DNA from: Pseudomonas sp. BN102
GTDB lineage: Bacteria; Pseudomonadota; Gammaproteobacteria; Pseudomonadales; Pseudomonadaceae
DNA: 41,097 nucleotides
Direction: 5' to 3'
NCBI RefSeq assembly: GCF_029871245.1
Contig: NZ_SSON01000010.1
Coordinates: forward strand, 1 to 41,097
In this document: positions 1-8,957 of the stretch, piece after piece
How the letters are laid out: each line of letters opens with the position of its first letter
How positions within the stretch are numbered: position 1 is the first letter of the stretch
Position numbers and translations under genes: made by a program
Notes under the pieces: generated by a model
Seen by the model: only the letters and a program-made list of their open reading frames with translations
The model's database searches: none
Told to the model about the DNA's origin: nothing

Positions 1-483
1 CGCCGCGACCTCGGCCTTTGCCGCTGCATCCTCGCCGGAATAGAACAGCACGCGGCGTCCGCCCTCGGCTTGCGGGTCGCCAGCCAGCAGCGCCGGTGCC
101 AGGTGGTTGAAGGCCTTAACCAGGCGAGCTCCCGGTAGCAGCTGCGCTACCACTTCGCTGGAACTCTGGGCGCCCAGGTCGAACGGCCGGAAGGTCGGCG
201 CTTCGATAGGGTTGTTGGCATCCACCACGATGCGCCCGTTCCAGGGGCCGAGCCCGTCCAGCGCGGCGGGGATCTTCGACCAGTTCACCGCGAGGAAGAC
301 GATATCCGCCCGGGCGGCCTCCTCGCGGCTGACCGGCCTGACCTTCGGCCCCAGTTCATTGGCCAGCGCCTGCAGGCTCTCGGGCCCACGGCTATTGGCG
401 ATGACGACTTCGAGGCCCGCGTTGCTCAGGGCGCGGGCGATGGCGCTGCCGATGGCTCCGGCGCCGATGATGCCTATCTGCAT
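1..483 (-). CDS. NADPH-dependent F420 reductase-type NAD(P)-binding protein (C-terminus outside window)
   Basis: The minus strand from ATG 483 reads MQIGIIGAGAIGSAIARAL, a Rossmann GxGxIG loop at residues 6-13. It continues without a stop for 161 codons to the window edge, so the gene is partial at its 3' end. Downstream text (ANSRGPESLQ, VFLAVNW, DANNPIE, AFNHLAP) is typical of the F420-dependent NADP reductase family, which binds NADP in an N-terminal domain. Pseudomonads are not known to make F420, so the name reflects homology and the real hydride partner is unknown. A strong ribosome site (GGGAGGAAC, about 7 nt before ATG) lies in the 14-nt gap after the SDR gene, so the two are probably cotranscribed and controlled by the divergent LysR gene. 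The family is clear; the reaction is not. Confidence 0.8.
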   Translation of the reverse strand, partial: MQIGIIGAGAIGSAIARALSNAGLEVVIANSRGPESLQALANELGPKVRPVSREEAARADIVFLAVNWSKIPAALDGLGPWNGRIVVDANNPIEAPTFRPFDLGAQSSSEVVAQLLPGARLVKAFNHLAPALLAGDPQAEGGRRVLFYSGEDAAAKAEVAA

Positions 484-497
484 GTCCCGTTCCTCCC

Positions 498-1250
498 TCA
501 GGCGGTGAAGCCGCCATCGACCAGCAGTTCGGCACCGCTGACGAAGGCCGCCTCGGGGCTGGCCAGCCAGGCCACGGCGGCGGCAATGTCGCGAGCCTCG
601 CCATAGCGGCCGACAGCGATGTTGGGGCGGACGAAGTCAGCCACCGGGCCGTCCGCCGGGTTCATGTCGCTGTCGGTCGGGCCGGGATGCACGGTGTTGA
701 CCGTGATGCCACGCGGGCCGAGGTCGCGCACCAGGCCACGGCTGAAGCCGGCTAGGGCGCCCTTGGTCAGGGTGTAGGCCGAGGCGGTGGCGAAGGCGGC
801 GTACTGCACCATGGAGCTGCCGATGTGGATGATGCGACCGCCGCGGCCCATGTGCTTGAGCGCCTCCTGGGTGGCGACGAACACGCCGGTGACATTCACC
901 GCGAGGATGCGCTGGAAGTCCTCGAAAGCGATCTCCTCCGGGGCGCCGAGCACGCTGATACCGGCATTGTTGACCAGGATATCCAGCCTGCCGAAGGTGC
1001 TGGCGACCTGTTGCACGGCGCTGCGTACCGCTTGCGGGTCGCCGGCATCGGCGGCGATGGCGATGGCCTTGCCGCCGGTCGCGACTATCTCGCCGACCAG
1101 CACGTCGGCCTTGTCCGGCGAGGCGTGGTAGGTGATGGCGACGCTGGCCCCGTCGGCAGCCAGGCGCTTGGCGATGGCGGCGCCGATGCTGCGCGAGCCG
1201 CCGGTGACCAGGGCGACCTGGCCGTTGAGGGGGAGAGTGGCGTTGTTCAT
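498..1250 (-). CDS. SDR-family NAD(P)-dependent oxidoreductase
   Basis: This 250-residue classical short-chain dehydrogenase has the usual family length. The cofactor loop TGGSRSIG is at residues 16-23, NNAG at 94-97, the catalytic Ser near 146, and the Tyr159-x3-Lys163 pair in SAYTLTKGA. The Arg within the glycine loop suggests NADPH preference. The closest general relatives are FabG-like 3-oxoacyl-ACP reductases, but the genomic position argues against fatty-acid synthesis: it lies in a two-gene unit with an F420/NADP-type reductase and is divergent from a LysR regulator. That is the layout of a small detoxification or catabolic pair. The carbonyl substrate cannot be inferred. The chosen start MNNATLPLNG matches the normal beta1 spacing of SDRs. 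Confidence 0.9.
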   Translation of the reverse strand: MNNATLPLNGQVALVTGGSRSIGAAIAKRLAADGASVAITYHASPDKADVLVGEIVATGGKAIAIAADAGDPQAVRSAVQQVASTFGRLDILVNNAGISVLGAPEEIAFEDFQRILAVNVTGVFVATQEALKHMGRGGRIIHIGSSMVQYAAFATASAYTLTKGALAGFSRGLVRDLGPRGITVNTVHPGPTDSDMNPADGPVADFVRPNIAVGRYGEARDIAAAVAWLASPEAAFVSGAELLVDGGFTA

Positions 1251-1360
1251 GATGCAAACCTCGTGTGGGTGGTGGGTGTGCTCATGAAACGCCTTGGGCT
1301 TTCCCTGCAGTAGTGGGTAATGGCTAGAATCACCTTCAACTGATGATTGAAGGTGTCGCT

Positions 1361-2299
1361 ATGGAAACCCTGGCCAATCTGGAATCCTTCGTGCGCAGTG
1401 CCGAGTGCGGCAGCTTCTCCGCCGCGGCACGGCGTCTGGGCCTGACCCCAGCGGCGATCAGCCGCAACGTCGCCCAGTTGGAGGCCAATCTCGGCGTGCG
1501 CCTGTTCCAGCGCAGCACCCGGCGGCTGACCCTGACCGAAGCCGGCGAGCGCTTTCTCGGCAACGTCGGCGGCGGGCTGGAAAGCATTCAGGCGGCCATC
1601 GCCGATCTCACCAGCAGTGCCGGCGCACCGGCTGGCGTGCTGCGCCTGTCGGCGGCCCCGGCCTTCGGCCGCGATTTCCTGTTGCCACTGATGCCCGGGT
1701 TTCTCGCCCGCTACCCGGCGGTAACACCGGAGTGGCACTTCGACAATCGCCAGGTGGAGCTGATTGCCGATGGCTTCGATGCCGCCATCGGCGGCGGTAT
1801 CGAGCTGTCGCCTGGGGTGGTGGCGCGGGAACTGGCGCCGGCGCATCTGGTACTGGTGGCGGCGCCTGGTTATCTGGCTGGACGACCCGTGCCGAAGCGG
1901 CCGGAACAGTTGGCCGAGTTCGATCAGTTGGCCATGCGTTCGACCCAGAGCGGCAAGGTGCGCAGTTGGATGTTGCAGGGGCCGAAGGGCGAGCGTATGC
2001 CGCTGGAGCTGCGTCCGCGCATGCTGGTCAACGATCCCCAGGCGCTCTGTAGCAGCGCATTACTCGGTCTGGGTGTGGCGCTGCTGGCCGTGCCGGACGT
2101 GCTGGAGCATCTCGAGAGCGGCGCTCTGGTGCGACTGTTGCCGGACTGGCATGTGGATGCCGGCCCCATCTCGCTGTACTTCGCCAGCCAGAAGCTGCTG
2201 CCGGCGAAGACCCGCGCCTTCGTCAATCACCTGGTCGAGCACGCCCGCGAGCAGCAATGGCCGCGACGCTTCGATGCCAGGGGTAGAGGCTTGATTTAG
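1361..2299 (+). CDS. LysR-family transcriptional regulator
   Basis: Starting at ATG 1361 (METLANLESFV) gives a 312-residue LysR protein. An in-frame ATG at 1343 adds only MIEGVA and is less typical of the family. The N-terminal helix-turn-helix is seen in SFSAAARRLGLTPAAISRNVAQLE (about residues 17-40), followed by LFQRSTRRLTLTEAG and a periplasmic-binding-like effector domain. The wording matches the CrgA/AaeR subgroup that often regulates an adjacent oxidoreductase. The gene diverges from the SDR at 1250 across a 110-bp gap, so it probably controls the SDR and reductase unit and itself. The effector is unknown. Confidence 0.9.
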   Translation: METLANLESFVRSAECGSFSAAARRLGLTPAAISRNVAQLEANLGVRLFQRSTRRLTLTEAGERFLGNVGGGLESIQAAIADLTSSAGAPAGVLRLSAAPAFGRDFLLPLMPGFLARYPAVTPEWHFDNRQVELIADGFDAAIGGGIELSPGVVARELAPAHLVLVAAPGYLAGRPVPKRPEQLAEFDQLAMRSTQSGKVRSWMLQGPKGERMPLELRPRMLVNDPQALCSSALLGLGVALLAVPDVLEHLESGALVRLLPDWHVDAGPISLYFASQKLLPAKTRAFVNHLVEHAREQQWPRRFDARGRGLI

Positions 2300-2725
2300 C
2301 GAACGTCCGATTTCGGCCGATTCTGTTGAAAAACTCCCTTCGAGATTTCTGCCCACAAAAGTGCATTGCTTACGCTGAAATCTTAGCGATTTGCGGGGCA
2401 GAGAACTGCCTTGGATTTCACGTAGCAACGCTTCAGTCGGTCGTTTTTTCGGCTTTTTGCTAGCGAGCCGAGGCGGCTCTGCCGTTTTCAACAGAATCGG
2501 CCAATAGCAGTCGCTCGCCGAGGCCCGCTTCCGCCCTTTCCAGTTGCTCGAAGATGTCTACAAAGTCCGGGATAAGGGGTTCTCTAGTTGAAGGGACAAC
2601 TTGAGCGTGTGCCTTATCTCACAAACGGGTTGGCGCAGATATTCCAGATTGCGCAGCAATAGCCAGCACGCCTGCTAGATGCCCCGTCGCGTCGGCCTGC
2701 GATGCCGGAGACGGTTGGCCGGACC
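2300..2725. other. Non-coding gap with MITE-like element and possible gene remnant
   Basis: No convincing gene lies between the LysR stop at 2299 and the next LysR stop at 2726. The left part is occupied by the inverted-repeat element described separately. To its right the minus strand stays open from about 2618 to 2460 with protein-like composition but no start codon. That frame runs through the right end of the element, so it may be a decayed gene fragment or chance. Nothing else recognisable is present. Confidence 0.6.
2315..2502. mobile_element. MITE-like element with perfect 18-bp terminal inverted repeats
   Basis: GGCCGATTCTGTTGAAAA at 2315-2332 is repeated exactly in inverse orientation at 2485-2502, bounding 188 bp without a transposase gene. 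The terminal GTTGAAAA motif resembles the ends of several Pseudomonas insertion sequences, which suggests a non-autonomous or internally deleted derivative. I see no obvious target-site duplication in the flanks (TTTC left, AATA right), so an old insertion or degenerate flank is likely. The interior is mostly featureless apart from a T-rich run near 2444-2459. The inverted repeat is certain; mobility is inferred. Confidence 0.65.
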
Positions 2726-3634
2726 TCACGAATCAAGCTGTAGGAATAGGTTGGCCTGATGAGTCAGCAGAATATCCAGTAGAGTTGCCGTCGCCGGCGA
2801 CTTGTAACCCTCGGAGCGATAGCTCACCCCGATTACCCGCGTCATGGTGGTTTCCGCCAGAGGAATTTCCCGCAGACTGGCCTCCGCCTTTCCACCTAAC
2901 AGGTGTTCACGGGCAATGAAACTGAGTAAGTCAGTACGGGCAATCAAACGTGGCATCAAGGAAATCGACGTGCTTTCCACCTGCACCATGGGCGTCGGCA
3001 GTTGCCGGCTGATGAAGGCATTGTCGATCCACTTGCGCGCACTGGCTGAGAGAGGTGGCAGCACCCAGCGGTAACGGCACAGATCGCGCTGGCTGATAGG
3101 CCCGCTGAAAAGCGGATGATCGCGGCGTGCCACAACCACGGCTTGGTCCTCCAGCAGAGCATGGGTTTCCAGTCCCTCTACCTTGTCGACGAAGGGGCTA
3201 ATGACCAGGTCTAAATTTGCCTGTAACAGTCCCTCGCGAAGCACATCGTCCATCCCAACCGTAAGTGTCAATGTCACATTGGGAACGAGGCTCAGCAGTG
3301 TCGCTGTGAGCTGTGGCAGCAGGTATTCGGCCATAGAGACTGCACAGCCCAGTCGAATATTTCCTACCAAACCATTGGCGAAGTCGCGTACCTCACGGCG
3401 CGTCTCATCAACGCTGTGCCGTAGCTGACGGCTTCGCTCCAGGAGCAAATGCCCCGCTGGGGTCAGCTTGATGCGTCGGCCATCACGCTGGAACAAGCTG
3501 GCTCCAAGGGATTCCTCCAGGCGTTGAATGCTCTTGGTTAAAGCAGGTTGGCTACGACACAGGCGCTCCGCAGCGCGGCCTAGGTGGCCAAGCTCAGCAA
3601 TGGTCTCGAAATAGGCAAGATCCCGCAGATCCAT
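2726..3634 (-). CDS. LysR-family regulator, probable controller of the AbrB-family gene
   Basis: This 302-residue LysR protein has a winged helix-turn-helix at residues 1-60 (HLGRAAERLCRSQPALTKSIQRLE) and an effector domain from about residue 90 (GNIRLGCAVSMAEYLLP). It starts at ATG 3634 and is divergent from the membrane-protein gene at 3684, with only 49 bp between start codons. A T-N11-A dyad sits immediately upstream of its start (3638-3656), which fits autorepression and control of the neighbour. The closest functional analogues are LysR proteins that govern organic-acid or aromatic uptake, but the inducer is not identifiable. Family assignment is firm. Confidence 0.9.
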   Translation of the reverse strand: MDLRDLAYFETIAELGHLGRAAERLCRSQPALTKSIQRLEESLGASLFQRDGRRIKLTPAGHLLLERSRQLRHSVDETRREVRDFANGLVGNIRLGCAVSMAEYLLPQLTATLLSLVPNVTLTLTVGMDDVLREGLLQANLDLVISPFVDKVEGLETHALLEDQAVVVARRDHPLFSGPISQRDLCRYRWVLPPLSASARKWIDNAFISRQLPTPMVQVESTSISLMPRLIARTDLLSFIAREHLLGGKAEASLREIPLAETTMTRVIGVSYRSEGYKSPATATLLDILLTHQANLFLQLDS

Positions 3635-3637
3635 AAT

Positions 3638-3656
3638 CGATAACTCTGAATTATCG
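3638..3656. promoter_or_regulatory. LysR-type operator dyad (ATAA-N7-TTAT)
   Basis: CGATAA at 3638-3643 and TTATCG at 3651-3656 form a perfect 6-bp dyad around a 7-nt spacer. The T at 3641 and A at 3653 are separated by 11 nt, the T-N11-A layout typical of LysR binding boxes. It lies 3 bp upstream of the LysR start and 27 bp before the divergent start, so it can influence both. Binding is predicted only. Confidence 0.6.
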
Positions 3657-3683
3657 GTTTATCACAATTAGAAAATAGACTTG

Positions 3684-4820
3684 ATGAATCAGCACCAGAA
3701 TACTGCCGATGCGCGTTGGACACACCCTGCCCCACAGCGCGCACGGAGAATCGCCTTGCCTACCCGTCCCTCTCTCGACTCCATTGCCCTCATGCGGCAG
3801 TGGCTGCTTCTGCTCGTTCTTGCGGTAATCGCTGGTCAAGTGCTGCGACTGATCGGAATGCCAGCTGCTGACTTCCTCGGCTCCATGCTGGTAGCCATTG
3901 GACTTGGCGTGCGGGGCGCGCGCATCCGCGTACCAGCGCTCGCATTCAAACTCGGTCAGGGTTGCATCGGCTTGCTGGTGGCTCATTCGCTTAGCGCCGA
4001 AACGCTTGCCAGCATTGCTCATGATTGGCCCGTCATGCTGCTGGCCACGGCGATAACGGTGGTTATGAGCTTGCTCGTCGCGCTTTTCCTCGTGCGCTAC
4101 GGTGACCTACCGGGTAGCACCGCTGCCTGGGGCCTGTCTCCCGGGGCGGCGTCCGCTATGGTGGCTCTGGCCGAAGATCACGGAGCAGACTCCCGAGTGG
4201 TCGCCACGATGCAGTACGTGCGAGTGGTCTGCGTAGTGCTGATAGGTGCAGTTGTCAGCCACGCCCTAGGTAGTGAAGTTACTTCCCCCCAAATCCCGGC
4301 TGGCACAGCCCCCCTCGGCTTCACTGTGCCTGCCAATGGCATCCTCACCATCCTTGTTCTGATCGGCAGTGTGTTGATCGGTGCTCGCTTCCCGGCAGGT
4401 GCTCTGCTCGTGCCGCTACTGGCTGGGTCGGCGATGCAATTGGGCGGTGTATTCATCATCGACCTACCACAATGGCTGTTGTGCCTGGCCTACGGAGCCC
4501 TTGGTTGCTACGTGGGATTACGATTCGATCGAGAGACCTTCGACTTCGTCGTCCGTCGGCTGCCGTCCATGCTCCTCAGCGCACTTGCCCTGATTGCTCT
4601 TTGCGCCCTGTCCGCACTTTTCATTGCGAAACTGCTGGGCAAGGACTTCCTCTCCGTTTATCTCGCCACCAGCCCGGGAGGGCTGGATTCCATGGCAATC
4701 ATTGCTCTGGATACCCAGGCGGATGTCGGCCTGGTACTGGCCATGCAGACCATGCGCCTGTTCGGCGTCATTCTGGTCGGCCCATACTTAGCGCGACAGA
4801 TCATCCGCCTGTCTCGATGA
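3684..4820 (+). CDS. AbrB-family (AbrB duplication) inner-membrane protein
   Basis: This 378-residue, strongly hydrophobic protein has about nine to ten membrane segments, for example WLLLLVLAVIAGQVL, VMLLATAITVVMSLLVALFLV and GILTILVLIGSVLIGA. It carries the internally repeated glycine-rich pattern of the Gram-negative AbrB-duplication family: GDLPGSTAAWGLSPGAASAM in the first half and LATSPGGLDSMAIIAL in the second. Family members are often misnamed ammonia monooxygenase or AbrB regulator. They are membrane proteins, probably transporters, of unproven substrate. TTG at 3681 is possible, but ATG 3684 is preferred; a start at ATG 3792 (MRQWLL) would remove a non-hydrophobic leader. It ends 8 bp from the convergent CitMHS gene, so an organic-acid role is a reasonable guess. 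Confidence 0.8.
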   Translation: MNQHQNTADARWTHPAPQRARRIALPTRPSLDSIALMRQWLLLLVLAVIAGQVLRLIGMPAADFLGSMLVAIGLGVRGARIRVPALAFKLGQGCIGLLVAHSLSAETLASIAHDWPVMLLATAITVVMSLLVALFLVRYGDLPGSTAAWGLSPGAASAMVALAEDHGADSRVVATMQYVRVVCVVLIGAVVSHALGSEVTSPQIPAGTAPLGFTVPANGILTILVLIGSVLIGARFPAGALLVPLLAGSAMQLGGVFIIDLPQWLLCLAYGALGCYVGLRFDRETFDFVVRRLPSMLLSALALIALCALSALFIAKLLGKDFLSVYLATSPGGLDSMAIIALDTQADVGLVLAMQTMRLFGVILVGPYLARQIIRLSR

Positions 4821-4828
4821 ACGCACCG

Positions 4829-6133
4829 TCAATTGCTTAGATTGATGGCGCCAGTGAGCAGGGCCAGAAGAGTCATCACCAAGGAAGTCAGCATTGCCCA
4901 CTTCCAGGTGAACCTCTGGAAGTCGCCGATATCACGATCCAGCATCCCCACCAGCAACAGTGTCGAAGCTACCAGGGGGCTCATCAGGTGCATCGGCTGG
5001 CCGAGGATCGATGCGCGGGCGATTTCTACCGGATCGATGCCGTAGGCAGCTGCCGCCTGGGCGAGGATCGGCACCATCCCGAAGTAGTAAGCGTCGTTGG
5101 ACAGCACGAACGTCAATGGCATGCTGGTAATTGCCACCACCAGCGGAAAGAAACGCCCCCAGGATGTCGGAATCATCTCCACCAGCGTATTAGCCAGGGA
5201 GTCCACCATCTTGGTGCCGGAGAAGATCCCAGCGAACACACCAGCGGCAAACACTAGTAGTACCACAGTCAGGGCATTGCCCGAATGGGCCAGGATGCGC
5301 TCCTTCTGCTCCTCCAGGCGCGGGTAGTTGATCATCAACGCCACCATGAAACCGAGCATGAACAGGACCGCCGCGTTCATCACGCCGATCACCAGCGCAG
5401 CCATCAACGCAATTACCAGGAGCAAGTTGAGCAACAGCAAGCGTGGCCGCTTGTGCGGACTGTCGGCCAGGATGGCCTTGATGTAGCAGTCATTTCCGCC
5501 GGTTTTAAGGTGAGTGTTGCCGATGCGTTTGAGCTCCTTGCGCCCGAGGATCCAGGCCGTGAACACCACCCACAGTGCGCCGCCGACCATGGTCGGCACC
5601 ATGGGTATGAAGTACCCACTGGCGTCCAGCCGGAGCACCGCAATGGCGCGAGTCGCCGGACCACCCCAAGGGGTCATGCCGCTCATGACGCTGAGTGAAA
5701 GCATGGCGAGGCACGCGAGAATCAGCGGGTTCATGCCGATGCGCTTGTACAGCGGCCACATGGCGGCCACGGTGATCATGTAAGTGGTGGTGCCATCACC
5801 GTCCAGCGCCACCAGCAGTGACAGCACAGCCGTGCCCATGGCGATCTTCACCGGGTTACCGTTGACCGTCTGCAGAATGCGGCGGATCAGCGGGTCGAAA
5901 AGCCCGGAATCAATCATGATGCCGAAGAACAGAATGGCAAAGAGCAGCAATGCCGCCGATGGAGCCACGGTCTTGATGCCGTCCAGCATCAACTTGCCGA
6001 GGTCGGGGGCGAAGCCGCCCAATACGCCGAAGACGATGGGAACCACGGTCAGAGCCACTACCGGGGACAGGCGTTTAGTCATGATCAGGTAGGTGAACAC
6101 GACCACCATGGACAAACCGAGCAGAGAAAGCAT
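4829..6133 (-). CDS. CitMHS-family metal-citrate/proton symporter, copy 1
   Basis: This 434-residue polytopic protein of the CitMHS family imports citrate-like tricarboxylates complexed with divalent cations, coupled to protons. Visible hallmarks are the LDGDGTTTYMITVAAM segment (about residues 109-124), SGMTPWGGPATRA, and the C-terminal SNDAYYFGMVPILAQAAAAYG. It is the last gene of the tcu block, 202 bp after tcuB, and converges on the AbrB-family gene. It is about 90% identical by eye (about 44 differences) to copy 2 at 12384-13688, and the first 35 residues are identical. Conserved upstream sequence indicates its own promoter. In Salmonella the tricarballylate carrier TcuC is an MFS protein, so here CitMHS probably fills that role. 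Confidence 0.92.
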   Translation of the reverse strand: MLSLLGLSMVVVFTYLIMTKRLSPVVALTVVPIVFGVLGGFAPDLGKLMLDGIKTVAPSAALLLFAILFFGIMIDSGLFDPLIRRILQTVNGNPVKIAMGTAVLSLLVALDGDGTTTYMITVAAMWPLYKRIGMNPLILACLAMLSLSVMSGMTPWGGPATRAIAVLRLDASGYFIPMVPTMVGGALWVVFTAWILGRKELKRIGNTHLKTGGNDCYIKAILADSPHKRPRLLLLNLLLVIALMAALVIGVMNAAVLFMLGFMVALMINYPRLEEQKERILAHSGNALTVVLLVFAAGVFAGIFSGTKMVDSLANTLVEMIPTSWGRFFPLVVAITSMPLTFVLSNDAYYFGMVPILAQAAAAYGIDPVEIARASILGQPMHLMSPLVASTLLLVGMLDRDIGDFQRFTWKWAMLTSLVMTLLALLTGAINLSN

Positions 6134-6266
6134 GGCGTTGGACTCTTGTAATTATGGGGTTCCCCCTCGCGAAACCGTCCGAGCTGAATGGCGGCAGGTG
6201 CAAGGGTGCTCATTCGCCAGGGCGCACGGACGCCCCGGTGGCCATACGTTGGATGGATGGCCGGTT
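6134..6266 (-). promoter_or_regulatory. Upstream region of CitMHS copy 1, conserved with copy 2
   Basis: The 30 bp next to the start codon (6134-6163) match the leader of copy 2 except for one extra G. Further upstream TCGCCAGGGCG-N6-CGCCCC (about 6214-6236), a small hairpin, and GGATGGCCGGTT (6255-6266) also recur before copy 2 at similar spacing. Conservation outside coding sequence suggests a shared promoter and operator. The leader RNA contains AATTACAAGAG close to the start, a weak resemblance to Hfq/Crc CA-rich target sites. Confidence 0.5.
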
Positions 6267-6287
6267 CCGGTACTTCCTAGGTGATGG

Positions 6288-6322
6288 ACCAGACCTCCAT
6301 TGAGCTAAAACAGAGGTCTGGT
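6288..6322 (-). terminator. Hairpin after tcuB (10-bp perfect stem)
   Basis: ACCAGACCTC at 6288-6297 pairs exactly with GAGGTCTGGT at 6313-6322 around a 15-nt A-rich loop, 13 bp beyond the tcuB stop at 6336. No uridine run follows on the minus strand, so it may attenuate or stabilise the tcuAB message, or be an operator for the downstream CitMHS promoter. The stem is certain; the role is not. Confidence 0.45.
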
Positions 6323-6335
6323 GGATATGGACGAA

Positions 6336-7517
6336 CTAGTCGCTGCCGAGATTGATTTTCTCTGGCTGGCGCTTTTCGATTGCGAACTTCAGCAGCGCAG
6401 CGCTGCGGAAAATCCCGTGAGCAAACTTGCCGTAAGGCAGCGTAAGGAAAAACGCCATTACAGTGCCTAAGTGGACGGCCAAGAGGATCGCCATTGCCGG
6501 GCTATCGCGACCAATCAACAGGGCCAGTCCGGTAAGACTCACAAGTAGGAGCAGCACGATGAAGCCACGATCCATCGGTTGCTGGGTAGCGTCTCCCTGG
6601 AGCGGATCACGGCGACAATTGAGCATCAGCAGGCCAACCGGCCCGACCACAAGGCCCACCCCTCCCAGCGTGCCGAGCATCACTGGCAGGCTCAACATCG
6701 GATAAGGGGCCATTTCGCCCAGCAGGTAGTGATAGCCCGTAGCGATGCCGGTAGAGGCGAAGCAGAACATGAAGCCGTAGAACGTTAGATGGTGGAAACG
6801 CCGGCGCCAGAGCGTATATCGATCGCTCTCGTTGTTGCAGCCCTGCCCATGCCCACCATCCAGGTATTTGAGGGTCAGCACGGCGGCTGAAGCTTCACGG
6901 ACCGCACCTGGTTGAGTTTCCACTGGGTCGGATGCCGGCGACACATTACGCCAGAAGCGACGTACGGCAACCAACAGGGCCAAGACTGCTCCACCGAATA
7001 CGCTACCGAACATCCACGCTAAGGTGTTATGGGGGAACACCGCATAGAACTCGCCTTTGAGACTGCCTGGAAACAACGTCCCCTTCATCATCAAAGTCAG
7101 TAGCAGAAACAGCGAGAGCCCAGCCGCCAGTGCAACGGCAAGGAATGTACCGTTATGCCGGTACAGGCGACCAAACAGGCTGGGCCACGCGTAATCACCG
7201 TATGTCTGCACGCGCACCTTGGCCATAGCCTGAGGCACATTGACGGCAAACTCGTGGGGTGCTGCGTACTGACAAGCGTGGAGACAGGCGCCACAGTTGT
7301 GGCAGAGGTTCGCCAGGTAGTGAATATCGGCCTTGGAGAAGTCCAACCGGCGCGTCATGGCCGGAAACACGGCGCAGAAGCCCTCGCAATAACGACAGGC
7401 GTTGCAGATTCGCATCTGTCGGTCCACTTCGCTCTCGTCAATGTTGAGCAGCGGAATTAGCTGGTGGCTTGCCTCTGCGGGATCGACTAATCGTGGTTCA
7501 GGCAATTGCGCAGTCAT
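6336..7517 (-). CDS. tcuB: Tricarballylate utilisation 4Fe-4S membrane protein TcuB
   Basis: Starting at ATG 7517 ([10 protein letters not shown]) gives 393 residues. Two ferredoxin-type cluster motifs are visible: C38-x2-C41-x2-C44-x3-C48 and C72-x2-C75-x2-C78-x3-C82. They are followed by about six membrane segments ([39 protein letters not shown] and others). In Salmonella TcuB reoxidises the reduced FAD of TcuA and passes electrons towards the quinone pool; the same role is expected here at the inner membrane. The start overlaps the end of tcuA by 20 bp, so the two are translationally linked. A longer upstream reading frame exists inside tcuA, but the residues before MTAQ do not resemble the family. 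Confidence 0.92.
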   Translation of the reverse strand: MTAQLPEPRLVDPAEASHQLIPLLNIDESEVDRQMRICNACRYCEGFCAVFPAMTRRLDFSKADIHYLANLCHNCGACLHACQYAAPHEFAVNVPQAMAKVRVQTYGDYAWPSLFGRLYRHNGTFLAVALAAGLSLFLLLTLMMKGTLFPGSLKGEFYAVFPHNTLAWMFGSVFGGAVLALLVAVRRFWRNVSPASDPVETQPGAVREASAAVLTLKYLDGGHGQGCNNESDRYTLWRRRFHHLTFYGFMFCFASTGIATGYHYLLGEMAPYPMLSLPVMLGTLGGVGLVVGPVGLLMLNCRRDPLQGDATQQPMDRGFIVLLLLVSLTGLALLIGRDSPAMAILLAVHLGTVMAFFLTLPYGKFAHGIFRSAALLKFAIEKRQPEKINLGSD

Positions 7518-8955
7518 GTTCGTGTTCTCTGGAAGTAGTTCGATAGCCAGCAGCAATGGCTGCACTTGTACCCGCGATACGGCCGAATGCGGTTCCGATG
7601 GACATACCAACGCCCGCGGTATAGCCCTTGCCGAGGACGTTGCCGGCCATCATTTCTCCCGCTACGAAGAGATTCGGGCTTGGTTCGCCACCAAAGCGCA
7701 CGGCGGCTGTCTCATCAGTGCGAAGGCCCAGGTAGGTGAAGGTCACCCCTGGCCGCAGCGGGTAGCCGTAAAACGGCGGAGTATCGAGAGGGCGCGCCCA
7801 ATGGGTTTTGGCAGGTTCGATACCTTCGGTGTGGCAGTCATCCAGGCGGGTGTGGTCGAAGGTCCCGACCCGACAGGCCCGGTTGTAGGACTCTACGGTG
7901 GCGACGAAGGTAGCCTCGGGCAGTCCTAACTTGCGCGCCAGCTTACCCAGCGTATTGGCCGTGGTGCCGGGAAACACTGGCGGCATGAAGCGTCCCAACG
8001 CCTTCTGATCGATGATGGAAAAGCCCACCTGCCCCTCTTGCTGAGCGACCAGGCGCCCCCAAATGGCGTACCGCTTGGGCCAGAAGTCCTCGCCTTCGTC
8101 GTAGAAGCGCTCACCATTGCGGTTGACCACCACACCCAACGATACGCAATCAATGCGAGTGCAAATGCCACCGTCGTAGAGCGGCGCGCGGGCATCAATG
8201 GCTACCATGTGGGCTTGAGTTGGATCGCCAATGGTGTCGGCCCCCTGCTCCATCAGCTCACGCAGTAATACCCCGTTGTTGAATCGGGTACCCCGCACCA
8301 GGAAATTATCCGCTGGCCATTCACCACGCTCATTCTGGCCCCAGGCTTCGCGTAGCCATTCACGATTGGACTCGAAGCCACCGGCAGCGAGAACACAGGT
8401 CTTGGCCTCAATGCGCTCAGCAGGGAGACGTCGACCGTCTACCTCACGCTCGCCGATATGCGCGGCGATGAAGCGGCCATCATTAACTTCGACGCGAGCC
8501 ACGGGCGAGTCGTAGCGAATCTGGACGCCCAGCTTTTCGGCGCTACGGTAGTAGGCGTTCACCAAGGCCTTGCCTCCTCCCATGAAGAAGGCGTTCGTGC
8601 GGGCCGTGTGCAGGGCACCGGACAGCGACGGCTGGAAGTGCACTCCATGACGACGCATCCAGCCTCGGCAGTTGGACGACGCACGAATCACCAAGCGCGC
8701 TAGCTTTTCATCGGTCAGGCCACCAGTGACCTTGAGCAGGTCCTGCCAGAACTCCTCTTCGGGATAGGCATCCACCAGCACGTCCTGCGGCGCGTCGTGC
8801 ATGCAGCGCAGGTTGCGGGTGTGTTGCGAGTTACCGCCGCGCCAGGCGCGCGGTGCCGCCTCCAGCAGCAGTACGCTGGCGCCAGCTTCTCGAGCCATCA
8901 GCGCAGCACACAGAGCCGCGTTGCCGCCCCCTATAACGAGGACATCGATCATCAT
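7498..8955 (-). CDS. tcuA: FAD-dependent tricarballylate dehydrogenase TcuA
   Basis: This 485-residue flavoprotein belongs to the fumarate reductase/succinate dehydrogenase-like FAD family. The dinucleotide motif [18 protein letters not shown] lies at residues 8-25, then the glycine-rich [10 protein letters not shown] segment, and near the C-terminus [21 protein letters not shown], the second FAD contact. TcuA oxidises tricarballylate to cis-aconitate, which enters the citrate cycle. Direct coupling to tcuB, an adjacent TcuR-type regulator and flanking citrate-type carriers make the assignment strong. Tandem ATG codons (8955 and 8952) follow an excellent ribosome site (GAGGAGGG) that can be buried in a hairpin, described separately. 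Length agrees with Salmonella TcuA. Confidence 0.93.
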   Translation of the reverse strand: MMIDVLVIGGGNAALCAALMAREAGASVLLLEAAPRAWRGGNSQHTRNLRCMHDAPQDVLVDAYPEEEFWQDLLKVTGGLTDEKLARLVIRASSNCRGWMRRHGVHFQPSLSGALHTARTNAFFMGGGKALVNAYYRSAEKLGVQIRYDSPVARVEVNDGRFIAAHIGEREVDGRRLPAERIEAKTCVLAAGGFESNREWLREAWGQNERGEWPADNFLVRGTRFNNGVLLRELMEQGADTIGDPTQAHMVAIDARAPLYDGGICTRIDCVSLGVVVNRNGERFYDEGEDFWPKRYAIWGRLVAQQEGQVGFSIIDQKALGRFMPPVFPGTTANTLGKLARKLGLPEATFVATVESYNRACRVGTFDHTRLDDCHTEGIEPAKTHWARPLDTPPFYGYPLRPGVTFTYLGLRTDETAAVRFGGEPSPNLFVAGEMMAGNVLGKGYTAGVGMSIGTAFGRIAGTSAAIAAGYRTTSREHEHDCAIA

Positions 8956-8957
8956 CC

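Noticed and set aside
1-483. True coenzyme F420 metabolism
   Set aside because: Only the NADP-binding reductase family is visible. No F420 biosynthetic or F420-dependent genes are present and the host group is not known to make F420.
2060-2491. A 143-codon minus-strand frame crossing the LysR 3' end and the inverted-repeat element
   Set aside because: It is partly antisense to the LysR gene and partly inside the non-coding element. Such frames come with the repeat and are unlikely to be expressed.
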